64,000 nt of DNA. It comes from an uncultured Lachnospiraceae bacterium. Lineage in GTDB: Bacteria > Bacillota > Clostridia > Lachnospirales > Lachnospiraceae. Location: assembly GCA_947591155.1 (NCBI GenBank), contig CANQDA010000019.1, positions 1 through 64,000 on the forward strand, in the 5' to 3' direction. Below are positions 44,059 to 53,881 of the stretch, piece by piece. A program made the position numbers and the translations under genes. The notes beneath the pieces were generated by a model. That model worked only from the letters and a program-made list of their open reading frames with translations. It had not been told where the DNA came from and searched no databases. How positions within the stretch are numbered: position 1 is the first letter of the stretch; each line of letters opens with the position of its first letter.

Positions 44059-44592
44059 ATGGCGACATGGAAGACGCGCGGGCTTCGGGGCTCCACGCTG
44101 GAAGAATTGATCAATCGGACGAACGAGCTGTATCTGGAGAAAGGCCTGGCGTTGATCCAGAAGGTCCCGACTCCGATCACGCCGCTGCAGATCGACAAGG
44201 ACAGCCGGCACATCACGCTGGCCTATTTCGATCAGAAGAGTACGGTCGACTACATCGGCGCGGTGCAGGGAATCCCGGTCTGTTTCGACGCGAAGGAGTG
44301 CATATCGGATACGTTCGCGCTGCAGAACATCCACGCGCATCAGGTGGAGTTCATGACGCAGTTCGAAAAGCAGGGCGGCGTCTCCTTTCTGATCCTTTTC
44401 TACACGGTGCGCAATGAGCTGTTCTACCTGCCGTATCGTGACATGATGCGCTTCTGGAACCGGGCGCAGGAGGGCGGACGGAAAAGCTTCCGCTATGAAG
44501 AGCTCGACCAGGATTATTATATCGAGCCGCACCACGGATTTTTTGTTCCTTATCTGGATGCGCTGCAGATCGATCTGGACGCGCGGGATTAG
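44059..44592 (+). CDS. recU: Holliday junction resolvase RecU
   Basis: The 177-residue protein fits RecU: GSTLEELINRTNELYLEKGL, IQKVPTPI, the catalytic region STVDYIGAVQGIPVCFDAKE (Asp plus D-A-K where Bacillus has E-A-K), then FALQNIHAHQVEFM and a C-terminal YYIEPHHGFFVPYLD. RecU cuts four-way junctions after RuvAB branch migration (ruvAB are at 5871-7523). GGGGAGAG precedes ATG 44059. In Bacillus recU is cotranscribed with ponA; here it stands alone with its own promoter, between a sensor kinase and hisZ. The Glu to Asp change in the active site is conservative. Confidence 0.88.
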   Translation: MATWKTRGLRGSTLEELINRTNELYLEKGLALIQKVPTPITPLQIDKDSRHITLAYFDQKSTVDYIGAVQGIPVCFDAKECISDTFALQNIHAHQVEFMTQFEKQGGVSFLILFYTVRNELFYLPYRDMMRFWNRAQEGGRKSFRYEELDQDYYIEPHHGFFVPYLDALQIDLDARD

Positions 44593-44684
44593 GAAAGACA
44601 GCATTCCGGCGCAGTCCGCCGCCCTCGAGACGTGAGATCAGGGAAACTGCCGTCAGACATCATTGTGCGAATGAAAAGAAAGAT

Positions 44685-44713
44685 TTGACAGCCGTGGCTG
44701 TTGATATTAATAT
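44685..44713 (+). promoter_or_regulatory. Sigma-A promoter of the his operon
   Basis: TTGACA (44685-44690), 17-base spacer, TAATAT (44708-44713). Only about 40 bases separate the start site from hisZ, so there is no room for a T-box or attenuator leader. Confidence 0.7.
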
Positions 44714-44754
44714 ATATCCGTAACAGAATCCGGGATATGCAGGGGAGAAGGAAG

Positions 44755-45936
44755 ATGCAGAAAATTTTACACACGCCGGAGGGCGTGCGGGACATATACA
44801 GCAGGGAGTGTGAGCGAAAGCTCGCCTTGCAGGATCGGCTTCACGCGGTCATCCGTTCTTACGGATACCGCGACATTGAGACGCCGACGTTTGAATTTTT
44901 CGACGTGTTCAGCAAGGAGATCGGGACGATCCCGTCGACAGAGCTCTACAAATTTTTTGACCGGGAGGGGAACACGCTGGTGCTTCGCCCGGACTTTACG
45001 CCTGCGGTCGCGCGGGCTGCCTCGAAGTATTTTCTGGGCGGCAATATGCCTGTGCGTCTGACCTATCTCGGACAGGCGTTTGTCAACAATTCGAGCTATC
45101 AGGGCCGTCTGAAGGAGACGACGCAGATCGGCGGCGAGCTGATGGGGGAGGACAGCGTCGATGCGGACGCGGAGATCGTTGCGCTCGCGGTACAGATGAT
45201 GCAGGCCTCCGGACTGGAGGAGTTTCAGATCACGCTCGGACACGCCGGCTTTTTCCATGCGCTCGCGAAAGAGGCCGGCTTCGACGCGCAGGTCGTCGCA
45301 CAGCTCAAGGAGCTGATCACCAGCAAAAATACCTTCGGCGTGGACAAGCTCGTCTCAGGGCAGGCGGTCAGCGAATCACTTGCGAAAGCGTTCGCGGAGC
45401 TCACCGGACTGTTCGGCACGGAGGAGATGCTCGCGCGCGCGGAGGCTCTGACGGACAATCCGCAGGCGCTTGCGGCGGTTTCACGTCTGCGCGCGATCCG
45501 GGAGACGCTTAAAGTCTACGGCGTCGAGAAGTACGTATCCTTCGATCTCGGTATGCTGAGCCGTTATATGTATTATACCGGTATTATTTTCCGCGGCTAT
45601 ACCTACGGAACGGGCGACGCGGTCATCAAGGGCGGACGCTACGACGATCTGCTCGGATACTTCGGACAGAAGGCTCCGTCGGTCGGCTTCGTGGTCGTCG
45701 TCGACCAGCTTTTGAGCGCGCTCTCCAGACAGAAGACGGCGCAGGACACAGCGGCGAACCGCTGTATGATCCTCTACGACGAGGCGCATCAGGCGGAGGC
45801 GGTACAGAGGGCTTCCTCGCTTCGGAATGCCGGAAAGAATGTGGAGCTTGTCCAGGTCGCGCAGGGACGCACGGCCCGGGAGTGCTGGGCGTATGCGGAA
45901 GCGGAAGGGTGCCCGGACGTGATCGAGCTATTATAG
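44755..45936 (+). CDS. hisZ: ATP phosphoribosyltransferase regulatory subunit
   Basis: ATG 44755 (GGAGAAGG upstream) gives 393 residues, beginning MQKILHTPEGVRDIYSRECE. The protein is a histidyl-tRNA synthetase-like catalytic fold: motif 2-like LVLRPDFTPAVARAAS, GQAFVNNSSYQGRLKETTQI, and IKGGRYDDLLGYFG near the end; it lacks the C-terminal anticodon-binding domain. Such HisZ proteins partner the short form of HisG to make and regulate ATP phosphoribosyltransferase. It is first in the hisZ-G-D-B operon. Confidence 0.95.
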   Translation: MQKILHTPEGVRDIYSRECERKLALQDRLHAVIRSYGYRDIETPTFEFFDVFSKEIGTIPSTELYKFFDREGNTLVLRPDFTPAVARAASKYFLGGNMPVRLTYLGQAFVNNSSYQGRLKETTQIGGELMGEDSVDADAEIVALAVQMMQASGLEEFQITLGHAGFFHALAKEAGFDAQVVAQLKELITSKNTFGVDKLVSGQAVSESLAKAFAELTGLFGTEEMLARAEALTDNPQALAAVSRLRAIRETLKVYGVEKYVSFDLGMLSRYMYYTGIIFRGYTYGTGDAVIKGGRYDDLLGYFGQKAPSVGFVVVVDQLLSALSRQKTAQDTAANRCMILYDEAHQAEAVQRASSLRNAGKNVELVQVAQGRTARECWAYAEAEGCPDVIELL

Positions 45937-45959
45937 AAGATAAGAGGAATGATCTATAT

Positions 45960-46616
45960 ATGGACAGACAGACAAGATATTTGACATTTGCCCTGACAAA
46001 GGGGAGATTGGCAAGCAAGACGATGGAGCTTTTTGAAAGGATCGGGATCACCTGCGAGGAGATGAAGGATCCGGATTCGCGGAAGCTGATCTTCGTGAAC
46101 GAGGAGCAGAGGCTTCGCTTCTTTCTGGCGAAAGGGCCGGATGTGCCGACCTATGTGGAATACGGGGCCGCGGATATCGGGATCGTCGGGCGCGACACGA
46201 TCCAGGAGGAGGGCCGCAAGATCTATGAGGTGCTGGACCTCGGTTTCGGGAAATGCAGGATGTGTGTGTGCGGTCCGGAGTCTGCGCGCGAGCTGCTGAA
46301 GGGTCAGGAGTTGATCCGCGTGGCGACGAAATATCCTCGCATCGCGAAGGACTATTTTTACAATCAGAAAAATCAGACCGTGGAGATCATCAAGCTCAAC
46401 GGTTCGATCGAGCTTGCGCCGATCGTTGGGCTTTCCGAAGTGATCGTCGATATCGTCGAGACAGGCTCCACGCTGCGGGAGAACGGCCTGACCGTGCTTG
46501 AGGAGATCTGTCCTCTGTCGGCGCGCGTCGTCGTGAATCCGGTCAGCATGCGGATGGAACAGGAGCGGATCGCGGGATTGCTGTCAAGGCTGAACGAGGC
46601 GATCTCTCAAAAGTAG
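45960..46616 (+). CDS. hisG: ATP phosphoribosyltransferase, short form
   Basis: The 218-residue protein is the short (HisZ-dependent) HisG: it lacks the C-terminal ACT-like domain. It starts at ATG 45960 (AGAGGA about 12 bases upstream, a wide spacing) and has TFALTKGRLASKTMELFERI, EYGAADIGIVGRDTI, FGKCRMCVCGP and the PRPP-site region VDIVETGSTLRENGL. It joins ATP and PRPP in the first step of histidine synthesis. Confidence 0.96.
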   Translation: MDRQTRYLTFALTKGRLASKTMELFERIGITCEEMKDPDSRKLIFVNEEQRLRFFLAKGPDVPTYVEYGAADIGIVGRDTIQEEGRKIYEVLDLGFGKCRMCVCGPESARELLKGQELIRVATKYPRIAKDYFYNQKNQTVEIIKLNGSIELAPIVGLSEVIVDIVETGSTLRENGLTVLEEICPLSARVVVNPVSMRMEQERIAGLLSRLNEAISQK

Positions 46617-46725
46617 GAGGAACGCCCAAAGCACCGCGTGTAATGCGGCGATATCCGCGCGTCAGAAGATTATCTGAACGATTTCATACTGAACCAAAAG
46701 AAATCGAAACGAAGGAGTAAACGAG

Positions 46726-48024
46726 ATGCAGATCATAAAATTGACGTCCGAGACGAGAAAGAATATTCTTGAACAGCTCTTGAAGCGCAGTCCTGACAGC
46801 TATCAGGGTTTTGAGGAGCGCGTGAATGCCATCGTGGAGCAGGTGCGCGAGAAGGGTGACGAGGCGGTGTTCGGCTATACGAAGCAGTTTGACGGCGTGG
46901 ATGTCACGGCGCAGACGGTGCGCGTCACGAAAAAGGAGATCGACGAGGCTTACCAGAACGTCGAGCCGGGTTTCCTTGACGTCGTGCGAAAAGCGCTCGT
47001 CAACATTCGGAGTTATCATGAGAAACAGCGGAAATACAGCTGGTTTGACAGCACGGAGAACGGTACCATGCTCGGGCAGAAGGTCACGCCGCTCGCCACG
47101 GTCGGCGTCTATGTGCCGGGCGGCAAGGCGGTCTATCCCTCGTCCGTGCTGATGAACGTCGTGCCGGCGAAGGTGGCCGGGGTGCCGCGCATCGTGATGA
47201 CAACGCCGCCCGGAAAGGACGGCAGGATCCCGGTGAACACGCTGATCGCGGCCAACGAGGCGGGCGTCGACGAGATCTACAAGGTCGGCGGCGCGCAGGC
47301 GATCGCTGCGCTGGCGTTTGGGACGGAGAGCATTCCGAAAGCGGACAAGATCACAGGTCCGGGTAACATCTATGTGGCGCTTGCGAAGAAGGCGGTCTTC
47401 GGCCACGTCAGCATTGATTCCGTGGCAGGACCGAGCGAGATCCTCGTGCTGGCCGACGAGACGGCGAATCCGCGCTATGTGGCGGCCGATCTGCTCTCGC
47501 AGGCGGAGCACGACGAGATGGCCTCTGCGATTCTCGTAACGACGAGCGAGGCGCTTGCACAGGCGGTCTCGAAGGAGATCGAGGGATTTCTGAAGACATT
47601 GTCCCGCGCGGAGATCATTCGGAAGTCGTTGGAACAGTATGGATTCATCCTGCTGGCGGACACGTTGGACGATGCGATCGAGACGGTCAACGAGATCGCC
47701 TCCGAGCATCTGGAGATCGTGACAAAGGACGCGTTCCAGCTGATGACGAAGATCCGCAACGCGGGCGCGATCTTCATCGGGGAGTACAGCAGCGAGCCTC
47801 TGGGCGATTACTTTGCCGGGCCGAATCATGTGCTTCCGACGAACGGCACAGCGAAATTTTTCTCTGCGCTGTCCGTGGACGACTTTATCAAGAAATCGAG
47901 CATTGTCTATTATTCGCGCGAGGCGCTGGAGCCGATCCATCAGGATATCGTCGCCTTTGCCGAGGCGGAACAGCTGACGGCGCACGCGAACTCGATCCGG
48001 GTCCGCTTCGAGAAACAGAACTGA
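46726..48024 (+). CDS. hisD: Histidinol dehydrogenase
   Basis: The 432-residue protein has the HisD hallmarks: TPLATVGVYVPGGKAVYPSS (about 123-142), TGPGNIYVALAKKAVFG, VDSVAGPSEIL-type segment IDSVAGPSEILVLADETANP, the zinc and catalytic region LLSQAEHDEMASAIL, EHLEIVT, and the C-terminal GPNHVLPTNGTAKF. It oxidises L-histidinol to histidine in two NAD-dependent steps with zinc. AAGGAG precedes the ATG. Confidence 0.98.
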   Translation: MQIIKLTSETRKNILEQLLKRSPDSYQGFEERVNAIVEQVREKGDEAVFGYTKQFDGVDVTAQTVRVTKKEIDEAYQNVEPGFLDVVRKALVNIRSYHEKQRKYSWFDSTENGTMLGQKVTPLATVGVYVPGGKAVYPSSVLMNVVPAKVAGVPRIVMTTPPGKDGRIPVNTLIAANEAGVDEIYKVGGAQAIAALAFGTESIPKADKITGPGNIYVALAKKAVFGHVSIDSVAGPSEILVLADETANPRYVAADLLSQAEHDEMASAILVTTSEALAQAVSKEIEGFLKTLSRAEIIRKSLEQYGFILLADTLDDAIETVNEIASEHLEIVTKDAFQLMTKIRNAGAIFIGEYSSEPLGDYFAGPNHVLPTNGTAKFFSALSVDDFIKKSSIVYYSREALEPIHQDIVAFAEAEQLTAHANSIRVRFEKQN

Positions 48025-48139
48025 TGTTATTTTGCGGCGCAGATTGGTCAGGGCAGGGAAAGGAAAGACAAAGCTTAGGGGTCAGATATGGATGGAATTG
48101 CAGGCGTTGTCGACATAGGAAACAGATAAGGAGAAAGAA

Positions 48140-48730
48140 ATGGGAAGACAGGCGGAAGTAGTCAGGAACACAAAGGAGACGCAGATCAGCATCAAACTGG
48201 ACCTGGACGGGACAGGCACATACAAGATTCACACCGGCGTGGGGTTTTTCGACCATATGCTGGAGGGATTCGCGCGCCACGGACTGTTCGATCTGGAGGT
48301 TGACGTGAAGGGAGACCTCGAGGTGGACTGCCATCATACGGTGGAGGACACCGGCATCGCGCTCGGACAGGCGATTCGCAAGGCGCTCGGCGAGAAGAAG
48401 GGCATCCGCAGGTACGGAAGCCGTATCCTGCCGATGGACGAGGTGTTGGTGCTCTGCGCGCTGGATCTTGGCGGTCGGCCGTACTATCGTTCGGATGTGA
48501 AGTTTCCGGCCGAGCGGATCGGGGATCTCGATACAGAGATGGTGCAGGAATTTTTCTACGCCGTGTCCTATTCCGCGGCGATGAATCTGCACTTTAAAAT
48601 GCTCGACAGCGGAAACAGCCACCATATGGCGGAGGCCATGTTTAAGGCGTTCGCAAAGGCGCTCGACGAGGCGGTCGGGATCGATTCGCGTATCACGGAC
48701 GTGCTGTCCACGAAAGGGATGCTCGGCTGA
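48140..48730 (+). CDS. hisB: Imidazoleglycerol-phosphate dehydratase
   Basis: The 196-residue protein is monofunctional HisB (no N-terminal phosphatase). It has FFDHMLEGFARHGLFDLEVD, the metal-binding DCHHTVEDTGIALGQAI (His-His and His/Glu cluster, about 63-79) and SGNSHHMAEAMFKAFAKAL. It dehydrates imidazole-glycerol phosphate to imidazole-acetol phosphate using manganese. The separate histidinol-phosphate phosphatase is not in the window. AAGGAGAAAG precedes ATG 48140. Confidence 0.98.
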   Translation: MGRQAEVVRNTKETQISIKLDLDGTGTYKIHTGVGFFDHMLEGFARHGLFDLEVDVKGDLEVDCHHTVEDTGIALGQAIRKALGEKKGIRRYGSRILPMDEVLVLCALDLGGRPYYRSDVKFPAERIGDLDTEMVQEFFYAVSYSAAMNLHFKMLDSGNSHHMAEAMFKAFAKALDEAVGIDSRITDVLSTKGMLG

Positions 48731-48815
48731 GACAGAAAAGACTGCGTTTGCTCTGACAGGCGGGCGAAAATCGTAGGGTAAATGAGAAAGAAACGTCGGG
48801 TATCCGGCAGAATGG

Positions 48816-50129
48816 ATGATGACTTATATGGGAAAAAAGGAAATTATCGTGCCGCTTTATATAAAAGCGGGCCGTGCGGTCAGGAACTGTAAGGACCATA
48901 CGCCGTATGCGTCGGGCGACGCGGTGGCGCTGGCGGCGGATTACGATCACGCCGGGGCGGACGCGCTCCTCGTATTTGACCTGTCGGAAGGCGACGCGGA
49001 GCACGATCAGTCGATCGGCGTCATCCGGGAGATGGCGCGCGCGACTGATATCCCGGTGTACGGAGGCGGAAATATCCGGCGCACGGAGGACGTGAAGAAA
49101 CTTCTCTATGCAGGCTGCCGCAAGGCGTTTTTGAATTACACGAAGGAGGGCAATGTCGCTCTGACGCAGGAAGTGTCAAAGCGCTTCGGGCAGGAGAAGA
49201 TCCTTGCCTGCGTGCGGACGGACCATGAGCTGTCGCAGGCGAAGGCACATGCAGAGCTGCTTGGCGGGATCGTAGTGCCGGAGACGTTGCCTTTGGATCA
49301 TGTTTCTGCTGACATCATCTGCGTATGCGAAGAGCTTGAATACACAGAACATGCGGAAAAAGAGATCACAGTGGAGCGCTTCCGTCAGATCCTTTCTAAG
49401 GGCGACGCCGCAGCTTTGTGCTCACAGGAGTTTATGAATCCGGATTACCCGCTGATGGAGCTGAAACATGCGCTGAAAGCACAGGGGATCCCCGTGAATG
49501 TGTTTGAGTCGTCCCTGACCTGGGAAGAATTCCGGACAAACAGCGACGGTATGCTTCCGGTGGTCGTGCAGGATTACAAGACGTCGGAAGTGCTGATGGT
49601 GGCCTATATGGACCGCGAGGCGTATGAGACGACGGTCGCGACCGGCCGGATGACCTATTTCAGCCGCAGCCGTCAGGAGCTCTGGGTCAAGGGCCTGACC
49701 TCCGGGCATTTCCAGTATGTGAAGGAGCTTCGCATTGACTGCGATAACGACACGCTGCTCGCGAAGGTGGCGCAGATCGGGGCTGCCTGTCACACCGGAA
49801 ACCGAAGCTGTTTTTACCGCACGATATTGAAAAAGGAATATGACGAGACCAACCCGCTGAAGGTGTTCGAGGATGTGTTCGCGGTGATCGAGGATCGCAA
49901 GCTCCACCCGAAGGAGGGATCCTACACCAATTACCTCTTCGAGAAGGGGATCGACAAGATACTCAAGAAAGTGGGCGAGGAGGCGACCGAGATCGTGATC
50001 GCGGCCAAGAATCCGGATCCGGAGGAGATCAAGTACGAGATCTCCGATTTCCTCTACCATGTGATGGTGCTGATGGCCGAGAAGGGCGTTAGCTGGGAAG
50101 ACATCACGGAGGAATTGGCCCGACGTTGA
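48816..50129 (+). CDS. hisI: HisIE with an N-terminal degenerate HisF-like barrel
   Basis: The 437-residue protein has three parts. Residues 1-235 align to HisF/His[15 protein letters not shown] matches IIPCLDVxx[22 protein letters not shown] matches the GGGI loop; GDAAALCS and [11 protein letters not shown] match HisF's end. The catalytic Asp of strand 1 is Tyr here, that of strand 5 appears as Arg (ILACVRT), and the barrel segment that carries the second phosphate loop is missing, so it is very unlikely to be active. Residues 240-340 are HisI ([45 protein letters not shown] with Cys ligands), and 345-437 HisE ([16 protein letters not shown]). HisI and HisE do steps 2 and 3. A sibling intact HisF is at 63321. 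Confidence 0.88.
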   Translation: MMTYMGKKEIIVPLYIKAGRAVRNCKDHTPYASGDAVALAADYDHAGADALLVFDLSEGDAEHDQSIGVIREMARATDIPVYGGGNIRRTEDVKKLLYAGCRKAFLNYTKEGNVALTQEVSKRFGQEKILACVRTDHELSQAKAHAELLGGIVVPETLPLDHVSADIICVCEELEYTEHAEKEITVERFRQILSKGDAAALCSQEFMNPDYPLMELKHALKAQGIPVNVFESSLTWEEFRTNSDGMLPVVVQDYKTSEVLMVAYMDREAYETTVATGRMTYFSRSRQELWVKGLTSGHFQYVKELRIDCDNDTLLAKVAQIGAACHTGNRSCFYRTILKKEYDETNPLKVFEDVFAVIEDRKLHPKEGSYTNYLFEKGIDKILKKVGEEATEIVIAAKNPDPEEIKYEISDFLYHVMVLMAEKGVSWEDITEELARR

Positions 50130-50233
50130 ATTCTTCATACGATACCGAAAAATATTATATAACAGATATATAATGGAAGATACAGAAGGCAGAAAAAACA
50201 TGCTTTGCAAAGTTGGAAGGAGTGAGTGAGCAT

Positions 50234-51865
50234 ATGAAGCAGAAAAGATGGATCATCGGGGTGCTTGGCGCATTGTGCATCGCAGGATTTGGGGGAATGT
50301 ACGCGCAGGCGGCGTTTGCCCCGGAGGTAGAGCAAGCCTACAACACGGCCGTGCAGGGACAGGATGCGTTGGACGGACTGGATGTGAGCGTCAGTGAGAC
50401 GACGGTATCCTCCGCGACGAATCTGTCCGCCACGAAGAAAGTGCAGTTGAAGGTGTCCGGAATCGAGAGCAATTATCTGAAGGCTTCTATTGAGGTGCTC
50501 ACGGATGAGAGCTCGGCCGAGAGTTATTATCTGGACGGATATTATTATACGACGACCTCTGACGGCAAACAGAAGCGGGAGATGAGCCGCGAGGATATCT
50601 GGACGCTGATCAACTCGGAGATCTATCTGGATATGACGAGCAACTATCTGAAGATGCTCTACTCCAAGAGCGATGCCGCCGGGACGACTTACTATTTCGC
50701 GGCGACGGGCGATACGCTTGGCGACTATGCAAAGAAGCTGCTGACCGGCGTCGGGGGCGACGAGAGCGTCTCGATCGACTCTCTTCAGGGGACGATGGAG
50801 ACGAACGCGGAGGGACATGTGCAGCAGAGAAGCCTTCAGATCGTCTACAGTGTGACTTCCGGAGAAGACACGGAGACCTTTTGCACCCAGACGCTTGCGC
50901 AGTTCCACCAGGATGGGCAGGCCGTATCCGTAGACCTGCCGGATCTGTCCGACTACAAGGAACCGGAGCCGGAAAAGCCGGTGGAGACGATCACGCCGCT
51001 CGTCCGTACAGTCTATGTGACCGCTGACGTGAATGTGCGCGCGGCGGGTGATCTGAGCGCGGTGATTCTGGGCGGTCTTAGCGCCGGTTCCGGTGTCATG
51101 CAGACCGGCTATACGAGCGACGGTTGGATTCAGGCTCAGTACAATGAATCGACCGGATATATCTGGGGCGAATACATCAGCACGACGAAGCCGGTGATCA
51201 CGAAGAACACGAGCGGCACAATGTACGCGACGACCGGCGTCAATGTACGCGCCAGCTATTCCTCGGACTCTGAGATCCTCGGCGGTTTGGTCAAGGGGCA
51301 GGCTGTTGAGATCACAGGTAAGACCGACAACGGCTGGATCCGTGTGAAGTTTGGCGGAAAGATTGGATATGTGTTTGCAGATTATCTGTCGTGGGCCAAA
51401 CCTGTCGTAGATACCTATGTGAAGAACGGTTATGTGAGCGGTACAGTGATTGACGCGTCCTACGGTACGCTTCGTGTTCGCCGCGACGACGGTCAGGGCG
51501 ATATTACATTCAATACAATGTACGCGGAGATGAAGCTTGCGGATACGATCTATACGGGAGACTGGGTGGAGATCAGTTATTCCGGCTCCGGAGCGCCGTA
51601 CGCTGCGAGCAGGATCAACGATTACACGCGCCACGAAGGCGTCGAGGAGAGGTCATACAGTGTGGAGGGCGTCGTGGCGTCCTGCACGCCGTCGAAGCTG
51701 GAGCTTTCCGGTTCGGACGGCGTTTACCGCACGTTTGACATCTCCAATACCGACATCGAGATGGCCGGTATGCTTGCCGAGGGACAGATTGTCGAGGTCA
51801 CATGGATGTCGGCCGCGAACGGGATCGAGACAAGAAATATCGACGCGCTGCGCGTGCGCGGATAG
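50234..51865 (+). CDS. Secreted SH3-domain protein
   Basis: ATG 50234 (AAGGAG 11 bases upstream) gives 543 residues with a signal peptide (RWIIGVLGALCIAGFGGMYA, cut near AQAAFA). Residues about 30-245 form a lipocalin/LolA-like or DUF6612-like beta region (SATKKVQLKVSGIESNYLKA; SYYLDGYYYTTTSDGKQK). Two bacterial SH3 repeats follow, at about 265-320 (TADVNVRAAGDLSAVILGGL) and 335-390 (TTGVNVRASYSSDSEILGGL), and then about 140 residues of a beta-rich, repeated C-terminal region (VIDASYGTLRVRRDDGQGDI; VASCTPSKLELSGSDGVYRT). SH3b domains bind cell-wall peptides. There is no catalytic domain, so a wall-associated binding or scaffold role is inferred. Confidence 0.75.
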   Translation: MKQKRWIIGVLGALCIAGFGGMYAQAAFAPEVEQAYNTAVQGQDALDGLDVSVSETTVSSATNLSATKKVQLKVSGIESNYLKASIEVLTDESSAESYYLDGYYYTTTSDGKQKREMSREDIWTLINSEIYLDMTSNYLKMLYSKSDAAGTTYYFAATGDTLGDYAKKLLTGVGGDESVSIDSLQGTMETNAEGHVQQRSLQIVYSVTSGEDTETFCTQTLAQFHQDGQAVSVDLPDLSDYKEPEPEKPVETITPLVRTVYVTADVNVRAAGDLSAVILGGLSAGSGVMQTGYTSDGWIQAQYNESTGYIWGEYISTTKPVITKNTSGTMYATTGVNVRASYSSDSEILGGLVKGQAVEITGKTDNGWIRVKFGGKIGYVFADYLSWAKPVVDTYVKNGYVSGTVIDASYGTLRVRRDDGQGDITFNTMYAEMKLADTIYTGDWVEISYSGSGAPYAASRINDYTRHEGVEERSYSVEGVVASCTPSKLELSGSDGVYRTFDISNTDIEMAGMLAEGQIVEVTWMSAANGIETRNIDALRVRG

Positions 51866-51876
51866 ATACACTTCGG

Positions 51877-51903
51877 CGAATCAGGAATCGGATTCCTGAT
51901 TCG
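51877..51903 (+). other. Palindromic stem after the SH3-protein gene
   Basis: CGAATCAGGAATC (51877-51889) and GATTCCTGATTCG (51891-51903) form a 13-bp stem across one base. It has no T-run, so it may be a processing signal or a weak terminator. Confidence 0.5.
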
Positions 51904-51955
51904 TCGCATGATACGGGAAAAATAACAGGCTATTCCGGCAGAGGTAGATAGTTGA

Positions 51956-53821
51956 ATGAGAAAACTTGCGTTGAGCGATGAGATATTGTTAAGCATCGAG
52001 AAGCCTGCCCGCTACATCGGCGGAGAGGTGAACTCGGTGATGAAGAACAAGGACGAGGTGGCGATCCGCTTCGCGATGTGTTTCCCGGATGTATATGAGA
52101 TCGGGATGTCGCACCTCGGGATACAGATTCTGTACGACATCTTCAACCGGAGGGAGGACGTCTGGTGTGAACGTGTCTATTCGCCGTGGGTAGATCTGGA
52201 TAAGATCATGCGGGAAAAACAGATTCCGCTGTTTGCGCTGGAATCGCAGGATCCGATCCGGGAGTTTGATTTTCTCGGGATCACGCTACAGTACGAGATG
52301 TGTTACACGAATGTCCTGCAGGTGCTGGATCTTGCCGGAATCCCGCTGCTTGCGAAAGACCGGACGGAGGACTGCCCGCTCGTGATCGGCGGAGGCCCTT
52401 GTGCGTACAATCCGGAGCCGCTTGCGGCATTTTTTGACTTGTTTTACATCGGAGAGGGCGAGACCGTCTACGACGAGTTGTTCGACCTCTATAAGAAATG
52501 CAAAAAAGAAGGCGTAACACGGCGGGAATTTCTGTTCAGAGCGGCGCAGGTTCCGGGCATCTATGTGCCTTCGCTCTATGAGGTGACTTATCAGGAGGAC
52601 GGGACGATTGCGTCCTTTATACCGATCCGGCCGGATATCCCGGCGGTGATTGAGAAGCAGGTACAGATGGACATGACGGACGCGCCGTACCCGGACGCGC
52701 CGATCGTTCCCTTCATCAAGGTGACGCAGGACCGTGTTGTCCTGGAAATTCAGCGCGGCTGTATTCGCGGCTGCCGTTTCTGCCAGGCCGGGATGATCTA
52801 CCGCCCGCTCAGGGAGCGGAGCTTGGATTGCCTGAAAGCGCACGCGGACAAAATGCTTGCGAGCACCGGACACGAGGAGATTTCTCTGAGTTCCTTGAGT
52901 TCCAGCGATTACAGCGAGCTGCCCGGGATCGTCAACTATCTGATCGACGAATATCAGGATGAGAAGGTCAACATCTCCCTGCCGTCTCTGCGCATCGACG
53001 CGTTCTCGCTCGACGTGATGAGCAAGGTGCAGGATGTGCGTAAGAGCAGCCTGACTTTTGCGCCGGAGGCCGGTTCGCAGCGCCTGCGCGACGTCATCAA
53101 CAAGGGACTGACAGAGGAAGTGATCCTGCAGGGCGCGGATGAGGCCTTCCACGGCGGCTGGAACAAAGTAAAACTGTATTTCATGCTCGGACTGCCGACC
53201 GAGACGGAGGAAGACCGCAAAGAGATCGCGCATCTGGCGGAAAAGATTGCAGAGAAATACTATGAAATCCCGAAAGATCAGCGAGGCGGCAAGTGCCAGA
53301 TTACGGTGAGCACATCGTTCTTCGTGCCGAAGCCGTTCACGCCGCTCCAGTGGGCGCCGATGTTCGAGCCTGGCGATTATCTCGGATTCGCGAAGACGGT
53401 CAACCATGAGATCAAGGCGATGCTGAATCAAAAAAGCATAAGGTATAACTGGCATCACGCGGATGTGACGCTGCTCGAAGGCGCGTTTGCGCGCGGGGAC
53501 CGAAGGATCGACGACGTGATTCTGGAGGCGTATCGGCTCGGGGCATTGTACGACGCCTGGACAGAGTACTGGAACTATGACCGTTGGTTACAGGCGTTTG
53601 AGACGGCCGGCGTCGATATGGATTTTTACACGATGAGAGAGCGCAGTCTGGACGAGATCCTGCCCTGGGATTTCATCCGTATCGGTGTGTCAAAGGAATT
53701 TCTGAAAAAAGAGTGGCAGAAGGCGCACGAGGAGAGTGTGACGCCAAACTGCAGGGAGAAGTGCTCCGGTTGCGGGGCAGCGGCCTATCGCGGCGGCGTT
53801 TGTACCGCGAGGCGGTCATGA
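51956..53821 (+). CDS. TIGR03960-type B12-binding/radical SAM protein
   Basis: The 621-residue protein has an N-terminal B12-binding-like domain (VAIRFAMCFPDVYEIGMSHL; ITLQYEMCYTNVLQVLDLAG; VIGGGPCAYNPEPLAAFFDL) and the radical SAM core with CxxxCxxC in RGCIRGCRFCQAGM (about 264-277). It matches the TIGR03960 family, always encoded next to a DUF2344 protein (TIGR03936), as here. In many bacteria both are separate halves of one polypeptide. The C-terminus has the Cys-rich CREKCSGCGAA motif. Proposed roles are RNA modification; the reaction is unknown. Start ATG 51956, AGAGGT upstream. Confidence 0.92.
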   Translation: MRKLALSDEILLSIEKPARYIGGEVNSVMKNKDEVAIRFAMCFPDVYEIGMSHLGIQILYDIFNRREDVWCERVYSPWVDLDKIMREKQIPLFALESQDPIREFDFLGITLQYEMCYTNVLQVLDLAGIPLLAKDRTEDCPLVIGGGPCAYNPEPLAAFFDLFYIGEGETVYDELFDLYKKCKKEGVTRREFLFRAAQVPGIYVPSLYEVTYQEDGTIASFIPIRPDIPAVIEKQVQMDMTDAPYPDAPIVPFIKVTQDRVVLEIQRGCIRGCRFCQAGMIYRPLRERSLDCLKAHADKMLASTGHEEISLSSLSSSDYSELPGIVNYLIDEYQDEKVNISLPSLRIDAFSLDVMSKVQDVRKSSLTFAPEAGSQRLRDVINKGLTEEVILQGADEAFHGGWNKVKLYFMLGLPTETEEDRKEIAHLAEKIAEKYYEIPKDQRGGKCQITVSTSFFVPKPFTPLQWAPMFEPGDYLGFAKTVNHEIKAMLNQKSIRYNWHHADVTLLEGAFARGDRRIDDVILEAYRLGALYDAWTEYWNYDRWLQAFETAGVDMDFYTMRERSLDEILPWDFIRIGVSKEFLKKEWQKAHEESVTPNCREKCSGCGAAAYRGGVCTARRS

Positions 53822-53881
53822 TCTTAGCAGGCAGGGATGACTGGATCCAGCAAAGCGGTGAATACGGAAGGAGCTTCGGTA

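Noticed and set aside
44714..44754. T-box or attenuator leader for the his operon
   Set aside because: Only about 40 bases separate the promoter from hisZ, too short for such a leader.
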